This document shows, piece after piece, positions 32,432 to 37,182 of a stretch of DNA of 37,182 nucleotides. Each line of letters starts with the position of its first letter. The first letter of the stretch is position 1. The stretch lies in the NCBI GenBank assembly GCA_009937635.1, contig JAACFF010000013.1:1-37182 (forward strand), given 5' to 3'. The translations under genes were made by a program, and so were the position numbers. The notes under the pieces are model-generated. The model searched no databases and was not told the origin of the DNA. It saw only the letters and a program-made list of their open reading frames with translations. Origin of the DNA: Chloroflexota bacterium (GTDB lineage: Bacteria > Chloroflexota > Anaerolineae > Promineifilales > Promineifilaceae).

Positions 32432-33382
32432 ATGATCAAAGTTTCGGCCGTTCAATTTAATCATAGGGCAGGCGACGTCGCCTACAACCTGGCCAGAATC
32501 AATCACTTTTGTCAAAAGGCCGCGGCACAGCAGGTGCAGTTAATCGCCTTCCCGGAGATGTGCGTCACCGGCTATTGGCACGTCAGGAAGTTGCCCAGAG
32601 AAGAAATAGAGGCGCTGGCCGAGATGGTCCCTCACGGGCCAACCACGCAATACCTGAGCCAGCTCGCACAAAGGCACAAGATGTTGGTTGGCGCGGGCCT
32701 GATTGAGAAAACGGAAGACGGCCGTTTGTTCAACACCTATATCCTCTGTGACTGTGACGGTACTGTACATTCCCATCGCAAGATCCACTGTTTCATCAAC
32801 GAACATATGTCAAGCGGCGACAGCTATACCGTGTTTGATACCTCGCTTGGTTACAAAGTGGGCATACTCATCTGCTACGACAACAACATCATCGAGAATG
32901 TGCGCGTCACGGCGCTGATGGGCGCCGATATTCTCCTGGCTCCGCACCAGACTGGCGGCTGTCGCTCACGCAGCCCGCACGCCATGAGCGCTATCGACCT
33001 TGATTTGTGGCGCAAGCGGCAGCGCGATCCTCTGGCCATAGAGGCTGAGTTCAGAGGGCCCAAGGGACGAGAATGGCTCATGCGCTGGCTGCCGTCCAGA
33101 GCGCATGACAACGGCCTGTTTCTCGTCTTCAGCAATGGCGTGGGCATTGACGACGACGAGGTGCGTACGGGAAATGCGATGATCATCGACTGTTACGGCC
33201 GTATTCTGATTGAAACCTGGAAAGCACAAGACGATATGGTCACGGCCGAACTGGACATGAGCTTGCTGCAAAGCAGCACGGGACGCAGGTGGAGCAGGGG
33301 CAGAAAGCCTAATCTGTACGGGCGGCTCACGGAAGTGACGGGCGAAGAAATCGCTCCCCGGGCAGCCAGATTTTCAGCTTGA
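32432..33382 (+). CDS. Carbon-nitrogen hydrolase (nitrilase superfamily)
   Basis: This 316-residue enzyme has the nitrilase-superfamily catalytic set: Glu42 in F-P-E-M-C-V-T-G-Y, Lys117 in H-R-K-I-H and Cys148 in I-C-Y-D-N-N. It should hydrolyse or transfer an amide or nitrile through a thioester intermediate. The usual K-x-H-L-F before the Cys is K-I-H-C-F, and a longer insert follows the Cys region (about residues 165-215, G-G-C-R-S-R-S-P-H and R-G-P-K-G-R-E-W-L). I could not assign a substrate subclass from these. The gene follows the second hybrid kinase by about 140 bases and may have its own promoter. A short leader ORF lies directly upstream. Confidence 0.88.
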   Translation: MIKVSAVQFNHRAGDVAYNLARINHFCQKAAAQQVQLIAFPEMCVTGYWHVRKLPREEIEALAEMVPHGPTTQYLSQLAQRHKMLVGAGLIEKTEDGRLFNTYILCDCDGTVHSHRKIHCFINEHMSSGDSYTVFDTSLGYKVGILICYDNNIIENVRVTALMGADILLAPHQTGGCRSRSPHAMSAIDLDLWRKRQRDPLAIEAEFRGPKGREWLMRWLPSRAHDNGLFLVFSNGVGIDDDEVRTGNAMIIDCYGRILIETWKAQDDMVTAELDMSLLQSSTGRRWSRGRKPNLYGRLTEVTGEEIAPRAARFSA

Positions 33383-33539
33383 GGCAGCTGCTGACCGCTA
33401 CCGCCTCTTTCGTATAGTGCCATAGCCAGAAAAGTATGCAGAATAGAATTGGCATGCAACCTTATAACGAAAACGGTGTTTTATCATACGAGGTGGGTTT
33501 TGCGTTGCACGGGATGCACCTGATACTTGCCTGATTGGT

Positions 33540-33561
33540 AGGACTGGCGATAATCAGTCCT
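33540..33561 (+). promoter_or_regulatory. Hairpin in the leader of the holin-like gene
   Basis: AGGACTG (33540-33546) and CAGTCCT (33555-33561) form a perfect 7-base stem with an 8-base loop, about 78 bases before the start codon at 33639. A second smaller hairpin, CCAAG-GGGA-CTTGG, lies near 33587-33600. They may form a structured 5' leader; no riboswitch family was recognised. Confidence 0.35.
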
Positions 33562-33638
33562 AAGTAAGTTGGTTGATAAAGGTAACCAAGGGGACTTGGC
33601 TCCAATGTTAAGATTAACGACCTAAGGAGGTTCATGTT

Positions 33639-34004
33639 ATGGGTGTTGTATGGGGATTTTTGATTGCGCTTATCGTTTCGGCGATCGTGATTTGGATTGT
33701 TGGTAAATTGGGTCTTGGAATGACTGTTAGCGGCTTCGGAGGGGCGATCATTGCCGCGCTGGTAATTGCCATCGTCGCTGCTGTTGTTAGCTGGCTTCTG
33801 GGGCTGCTTGGTATCTCGCTTGGAGGAGGGTTATTGGGAGCGATTGTTTTGCTCATTGTCGCTGCCGTTGTCCTTCTCATAGCCGATAGGTTTGTCTCTG
33901 GTCTCGAAGTCAACGGCTTTGTCGGCGCAATCGTTGCCGCCATCGCCATCGCCGTGGTCGCCTGGCTTCTAAATTGGCTGCTTGGCCTGCTCGGCCTAGT
34001 ATAG
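33639..34004 (+). CDS. Small holin-like membrane protein (phage holin family 4 type)
   Basis: This 121-residue, very hydrophobic, Gly-rich protein has about four membrane helices and no soluble domain. It resembles the phage-holin-4-like/DUF family of small bacterial membrane proteins; a role in lysis is not implied. The two halves are alike: G-M-T-V-S-G-F-G-G-A-I-I-A-A and G-L-E-V-N-G-F-V-G-A-I-V-A-A, each ending in W-L-L-G-L-L-G or W-L-L-N-W-L-L-G-L-L-G. It therefore arose by internal duplication of a two-helix unit. A perfect AAGGAGG (33624-33630) precedes the ATG. A folded leader precedes it and a terminator follows at 34123. Confidence 0.7.
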   Translation: MGVVWGFLIALIVSAIVIWIVGKLGLGMTVSGFGGAIIAALVIAIVAAVVSWLLGLLGISLGGGLLGAIVLLIVAAVVLLIADRFVSGLEVNGFVGAIVAAIAIAVVAWLLNWLLGLLGLV

Positions 34005-34122
34005 ATTAATTCTGGAGAGGATAACAGTAAAATCCAGTCAGCGACTGGGTTTATGATAGTGACTTCAAAATGAGTTAAGGTTCCCCTAACCGTCAAAGCT
34101 CAGAATCAACCGTTAAGATTGA

Positions 34123-34165
34123 ACCTGCTCCCTGTAAATGATAGAATAACAGGGAGCAGGTTTGT
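34123..34165 (+). terminator. Rho-independent terminator after the holin-like gene
   Basis: ACCTGCTCCCTGT (34123-34135) pairs perfectly over 13 bases with ACAGGGAGCAGGT (34149-34161), with a 13-base loop and the tail TTTGTTAT. It separates the holin-like gene from the YtxH gene, whose ATG is at 34220. Confidence 0.8.
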
Positions 34166-34219
34166 TATATGAAGCACGCGGCAGTGCTCGGCTGCCGCGA
34201 TCAGGCTGGAGGTAATTTC

Positions 34220-34522
34220 ATGAAAACAGTGTTCGCTTTTATTCTCGGCACGGCCGTGGGCATGGTCGTCGCCCTCCTATTCGCCCCCAAATCGGGTACC
34301 GAACTACGCTCACAGATAAGTGAGGAAGCAGCTTTAGAACGCCAAAGAATGCAAGAAGGCTACCATCGCGCCACGGAGAAAACGCACGATCGCCTGGATA
34401 AGATGCAAGCTGACGTACAATCGTTGTTGAAGCATCAAGAAGAACAGGCTGAGGCCGTAGCGGCGGAGGCAGAAGAAGAGCCGGCAGCAGTTGAAGAGGA
34501 AGCAGAACCAGCTGAGGCATAA
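34220..34522 (+). CDS. YtxH-like membrane-anchored coiled-coil protein
   Basis: This 100-residue protein has an N-terminal membrane segment with the YtxH signature G-T-A-V-G-M-V-V-A-L-L-F-A-P-K-S-G-T-E-L-R, then a charged helical region (residues 30-75) suited to a coiled coil, and a Glu/Ala-rich tail (76-100). YtxH proteins are linked to general stress responses in Firmicutes but have no defined activity. The ATG at 34220 is chosen because TGGAGG lies directly upstream and the membrane helix then begins at residue 3; the earlier in-frame ATG at 34169 would put 17 unrelated residues first. It is enclosed by terminators at 34123 and 34585, so it forms its own transcription unit. Confidence 0.85.
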   Translation: MKTVFAFILGTAVGMVVALLFAPKSGTELRSQISEEAALERQRMQEGYHRATEKTHDRLDKMQADVQSLLKHQEEQAEAVAAEAEEEPAAVEEEAEPAEA

Positions 34523-34584
34523 ATCGACGCTAACTTGAAGAATATTCTTATAACGTAGTATCCAATTTTAAAGATCAGCGCCGA

Positions 34585-34622
34585 CAGCCAACGCCAAAAC
34601 GCCCGGCGTTGGCTGTTTGTTG
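34585..34622 (+). terminator. Rho-independent terminator after the YtxH gene
   Basis: CAGCCAACGCC (34585-34595) and GGCGTTGGCTG (34605-34615) form a perfect 11-base GC-rich stem with a 9-base loop, followed by TTTGTTGTT. Confidence 0.82.
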
Positions 34623-34695
34623 TTGGCCCAGGACGATGCCAAATATGAAACAACAAGAGAGCCACTATTTTGCCTGTGGCATGGGCCGGCATTTG

Positions 34696-34729
34696 CTGAC
34701 AGGCGTCAATGAAACTGCTATTATAGCAG
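34696..34729 (+). promoter_or_regulatory. Promoter with palindromic operator overlapping the -10 box
   Basis: CTGACA (34696-34701) and TATTAT (34719-34724) are 17 bases apart, each one base from consensus. A perfect palindrome CTGCTAT-T-ATAGCAG (34715-34729) covers the -10 box, the classic position for a repressor operator. It lies upstream of the AT-rich HD-domain gene at 34787. Confidence 0.55.
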
Positions 34730-34786
34730 ACAAAGTTTCGGGTTATTGAGGGTGATTCAATTTCATTATCGAATAGACAAATAGTT

Positions 34787-35449
34787 GTGCATCAAAAGTT
34801 CAATAAACTTCACCAACAAGTCGAACAGTATTTACAAAAAGAATCATCTGGGCATGACATTTATCATGCCGATCGAGTTTTCAAAAGTGCTATATATATT
34901 CAGTCTCATGAAGGAGGAGATGAATACGTTATCGGAGCAGCAGCTTTAGTCCATGATATTTGCAGGCCTTGGGAGAAGAAAACTGGTAAATCCCATTTTG
35001 GTCCTGAAGCTCTCCAAATCATTCGCCAAGTTTTAACTAAATCACAAGTTAAACCTGATAAAATCGAACCCATTTTAGAAGTAGTCAAACGTCACGACAT
35101 ATATGATTGGACTGATAATTCTTCTCAGAAATCAATTGAACTACAAATCGTCCAAGATGCTGATAATCTAGACGCCATCGGTGCTATTGGCATCGCCCGT
35201 ACATTTGCTTTTGGAGGGGCCCATGGGTCGACTATGTATTACCCTGGAGAAAACCTGGATTTCACGAATGATTTTGTTGAGGATCCCAATCACAAAACCT
35301 CTACTATTGCACATTTCTATGAAAAACTTCTCAAACTCAAAGACAATATGAATACTAAAACTGGAAAAAGAGTGGGGGAGAGTCGACACCAAATCATAGT
35401 GGATTTTCTTGACCAATTTTTCTCAGAATGGGAAGGTAAGTTTGACTAG
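34787..35449 (+). CDS. HD-domain phosphohydrolase
   Basis: This 220-residue HD-superfamily protein carries the metal-binding pattern H-A-D-R-V (His27), A-L-V-H-D-I-C (His56-Asp57), a further K-R-H-D-I-Y (His103-Asp104) and V-Q-D-A-D-N-L-D-A-I-G (Asp124/Asp126). It resembles the YedJ-like group of small metal-dependent phosphohydrolases acting on nucleotides or similar phosphates; the substrate is unknown. The start is a GTG without a good Shine-Dalgarno. Codon and base use is clearly more AT-rich than in the flanking genes, suggesting recent acquisition. It has its own promoter with a palindromic site and terminates at the end of a minus-strand region. Confidence 0.85.
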   Translation: MHQKFNKLHQQVEQYLQKESSGHDIYHADRVFKSAIYIQSHEGGDEYVIGAAALVHDICRPWEKKTGKSHFGPEALQIIRQVLTKSQVKPDKIEPILEVVKRHDIYDWTDNSSQKSIELQIVQDADNLDAIGAIGIARTFAFGGAHGSTMYYPGENLDFTNDFVEDPNHKTSTIAHFYEKLLKLKDNMNTKTGKRVGESRHQIIVDFLDQFFSEWEGKFD

Positions 35450-35630
35450 TATATGGGTCGTCGACGGCATTCTGTGACGGTGAATCGAAGACAACTTTGA
35501 AAAATGGCAGGCAATTGTCTTGAATGACGGCTATCTCTTGCGGCTCTTTCGCTCCCCCGAACGGCACGAACTCTTCTAGAAACTCACGCTCCCAGCGGTA
35601 AAGCCAGCGTATGGGATCGATAGGAACCAT
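35394..35630 (-). CDS. Small hypothetical protein (78 residues)
   Basis: This minus-strand frame begins 21 bases after the stop of the SnoaL-like gene and overlaps the 3' end of the HD gene by 56 bases. The first 50 residues look protein-like (R-W-L-Y-R-W-E-R-E-F-L-E-E-F, then P-Q-E-I-A-V-I-Q-D-N), while the tail, which includes the overlap, looks like translated random sequence. No family was recognised. It may be the front fragment of a longer gene disrupted by insertion of the HD region. No Shine-Dalgarno is seen. Confidence is low. Confidence 0.3.
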   Translation of the reverse strand: MVPIDPIRWLYRWEREFLEEFVPFGGAKEPQEIAVIQDNCLPFFKVVFDSPSQNAVDDPYTSQTYLPILRKIGQENPL

Positions 35631-35651
35631 GCTGGTGTCATGGGCTCGGCA

Positions 35652-36074
35652 TTATTCTCCTGGCGCGGGGATGACGCCGAGTTGTTGCATTAGATCCATC
35701 TGATCGGATTCAGTCCAACTTCCGATGATTTTGCCATTTGCATATTGGGTAATAGAAATCCCATGCGTTGCTATCTTATTACCCGTGGCTGGTATGTCTC
35801 CGAGTGGGCCGCCGTGCGTTCCTCTTGCATTCCAGCGAGTAATGACATTATCCCCGTCAGCAAGTACCATTTCGTTTGTCACTTTGAGATCGGGGAAGGC
35901 GCCAAAATACATTGCCACGAGACCTTTCAAACCTTCGCGGTTCGCCGGAACGCCGGGCGGACCGCCGTGGAATATGAAGTCAGAGGCGTAATATTCGTCA
36001 ACTGCATCAGGATTGTGTTTGTCCCATATATCTTCATGCTGGCGCATATGAATGGCCTTGATTTCTTCTGACAT
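35652..36074 (-). CDS. SnoaL-like polyketide-cyclase/ester-cyclase family protein
   Basis: This 140-residue single-domain protein has the SnoaL/NTF2-like fold: a first helix with H-E-D-I-W-D-K-H-N, Y-Y-A-S-D-F-I-F-H, then F-G-A-F-P-D-L-K-V-T-N-E-M-V-L-A-D-G-D-N-V-I-T-R-W-N, and G-I-S-I-T-Q-Y-A-N-G-K-I. This is the environmental SnoaL-like group, annotated as ester cyclase, with mostly unknown substrates. The Shine-Dalgarno GGAGAG sits in the loop of a hairpin (AGATTA at 36076-36081 and TAATCT at 36088-36093), which might limit translation. A small hypothetical frame follows on the same strand. Confidence 0.88.
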   Translation of the reverse strand: MSEEIKAIHMRQHEDIWDKHNPDAVDEYYASDFIFHGGPPGVPANREGLKGLVAMYFGAFPDLKVTNEMVLADGDNVITRWNARGTHGGPLGDIPATGNKIATHGISITQYANGKIIGSWTESDQMDLMQQLGVIPAPGE

Positions 36075-36454
36075 TAGATTACTCTCCTAATCTGACTTGG
36101 GTGCAGTTCAGGGAAACCAGCCATAGTTGTCCCTAAACTGCAAAAAGGGTTTTATTAAGCGATGCCTAGCTGAGCGTATCGGGATTGTGGTTAAATAGAT
36201 ATTTTCCCTTCAATTTAGACATCCGCAATCATAAACTCGCAGACAACTCATATAGATACCACAATAATGACATATTAAATATAATGCGTCAACATTGGGA
36301 ATTATTTCACAGGGGGCGTGGCATTCATGTCAATAAATTTATTCCCAAATATGTCGTGTGCCGTTTGGTCGGGTCCTTGCATAGCACTCAAATTAACCAA
36401 TAATCCTGTCGTTCCGCGTGCTAAGCAAGGTCCAAACACGCTTCGACAGTACAT
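36075..36454. other. Intergenic region without recognisable genes
   Basis: This 380-base stretch between the SnoaL-like gene and the IS91 remnant is AT-rich. The only longer frame (36185-36403, plus strand) has no family resemblance and no ribosome binding site. The hairpin enclosing the SnoaL Shine-Dalgarno (36076-36093) is the only structure I can support. Confidence 0.5.
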
Positions 36455-36937
36455 TTAGCCAGTAGCAGGCAGGGCAAAACCAACGGTGCGTTTGCCGCGA
36501 GTGAATTTGATGAAACCTTTGGGCAGGACATGTTGCAGAAAACGACGGATGAACTCCTCGGCGGCCACAGTGCAATACCGGGTCTTTCCTGTGTCGGAGG
36601 CCGTGTAGCGAAAAGTGACCTGACCATCCTCCAGCTTCAAGATGCGACTGTTACTGATAGCCACCCGAAAGATGTAGGGAGCCAGATACTTCAAAGCTGC
36701 CATCCCATTGCCCACGGGCTGGCAATGAACAACCCAGTCCTAAGTCCAGGTTTCGCCAGGCACCAGGGCAAACAAGTCTGTCTTTATCAGAGCATCACGA
36801 AACTTGGCTCGAAACAAGATCGAGAGCGATTTGACAGACACCAGGAAATCTTTCTTGATCGGGAGCCAGCTCTGGCCATCTTGAGACAGGCCGCCGGCGG
36901 GCACCAAATAGTGCACGTGGGGATGATAGTTCAGGTC
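36455..36937 (-). pseudogene. Decayed IS91-family (Y2/HUH) transposase
   Basis: Read on the minus strand, the frame encodes Y-H-P-H-V-H-Y-L-V-P-A-G-G-L-S (with the H-x-H of the HUH motif), D-W-V-V-H-C-Q-P-V and L-K-Y-L-A-P-Y-I-F-R-V-A-I-S-N, then G-K-T-R-Y...E-E-F-I-R-R-F-L-Q-H-V-L-P-K-G-F. These are the order and wording of IS91/IS801 transposases. An in-frame TAG (36740-36742) falls just before D-W-V-V-H, and a TGA (36938-36940) closes the frame upstream; the N-terminal zinc-binding part is gone and the C-terminus ends early. The element cannot be active. IS91 elements insert by rolling circle and leave no target duplication, so its borders cannot be seen here. Confidence 0.8.
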
Positions 36938-37085
36938 TCAGTCCAATCTTGACAATGGAATGGTTACATATTCATCAGAAGGACATGACCTTTGTCACTA
37001 GATAAGTAAAAATTGAGCATGATACTATAAGTAGGTTAATTGCATCTTTCTAGAGAAATTGGTCCGGAAAAAGAGGAGGTTAAAG

Positions 37086-37182
37086 ATGATTAATTTACAG
37101 ATGGTGGAGCAGGAGAAAAGCGTTCTGCGATGGGGTGGTCTGTCCGGTATGCTGGGTGTCATCCTCTTCGTCCTCGCTTGGG
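37086..37182 (+). CDS. Membrane protein, N-terminal part only (cut by window end)
   Basis: An ATG at 37086 follows a strong AGGAGG (37074-37079) by six bases and opens a frame that runs to the window end. The first 32 residues give a charged N-terminus (V-E-Q-E-K-S-V-L-R) and then a membrane helix (G-M-L-G-V-I-L-F-V-L-A-W). The style fits small multi-helix membrane proteins such as the DUF4386 type, but the visible part is too short to assign a family. Confidence 0.65.
   Translation, partial: MINLQMVEQEKSVLRWGGLSGMLGVILFVLAW

Noticed and set aside
36949-36976. TTGACA at 36949-36954 as a promoter for the last gene
   Set aside because: No acceptable -10 box 16-18 bases downstream; the region is also the decayed edge of the IS91 remnant.
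1-37182. CRISPR array, tRNA or rRNA genes
   Set aside because: No regularly spaced repeats, no T-loop-like sequence in a cloverleaf context and no rRNA signature were found. The CARF-nuclease made a CRISPR array worth looking for, but none was seen.

Overview
The window looks like a chromosomal stretch of an uncultured Chloroflexota bacterium (Anaerolineae/Caldilineae-like). This is inferred from the gene mix: large GT-C-type membrane proteins with soluble C-terminal domains, an AIM24 protein, SpoIIAA-like and pentapeptide proteins, multi-domain hybrid kinases, and an actinobacterial-style QueA-like protein. Base composition is moderate-to-high GC, and the palindrome ACGGCCGT is strikingly frequent (at least 19 exact copies counted by eye). 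No rRNA, tRNA, CRISPR array or complete mobile element was recognised.

Layout. 1-4.3 kb: 3' part of a hemolysin-III membrane protein, a DinB-like protein, a SpoIIAA-like protein behind an elaborate leader (two tiny nested ORFs and a structured repeat), two gene fragments (AadA-like C-terminus, M19 dipeptidase C-terminus) and an M1-type lipoprotein metallopeptidase. 4.3-11.5 kb: a minus-strand GT-C glycosyltransferase, an AIM24 protein behind a second copy of the structured repeat, an RDD membrane protein, an orphan CARF-plus-nuclease protein of the Card1/Can2 (DUF1887) type, a strong terminator and promoter, and a large YfhO/PTPS-related membrane protein. 11.8-15.4 kb: an SDR/QueA-like pair and a NarL-type two-component pair, each joined by a 4-base ATGA overlap.

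15.7-32.3 kb is a signalling and transport region on the plus strand. It holds a SulP transporter with STAS and degenerate cNMP-binding domains, a type II glutamine synthetase, a pentapeptide-repeat protein, a stand-alone receiver and a PsiE-like membrane protein. A tight run then follows: pentapeptide protein, pentapeptide-fused K+-type channel, hybrid kinase, glycine-betaine/ProX-type binding protein and second hybrid kinase. The last three are nearly contiguous, and no ABC permease or ATPase is present. The binding protein may therefore present a ligand to the kinases, giving a candidate osmolyte-sensing system; this is inference.

32.4-37.2 kb: a nitrilase-family hydrolase, a holin-like membrane protein, a YtxH protein, an AT-rich HD-domain gene with its own promoter and palindromic site (probably acquired), a minus-strand SnoaL-like gene, a decayed IS91-family transposase and the start of a membrane-protein gene cut by the window end.

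The points most worth following are the orphan Card1-like nuclease, the kinase/binding-protein/kinase/channel run, and the two covarying 50-base structured repeats that sit directly before Shine-Dalgarno sequences.
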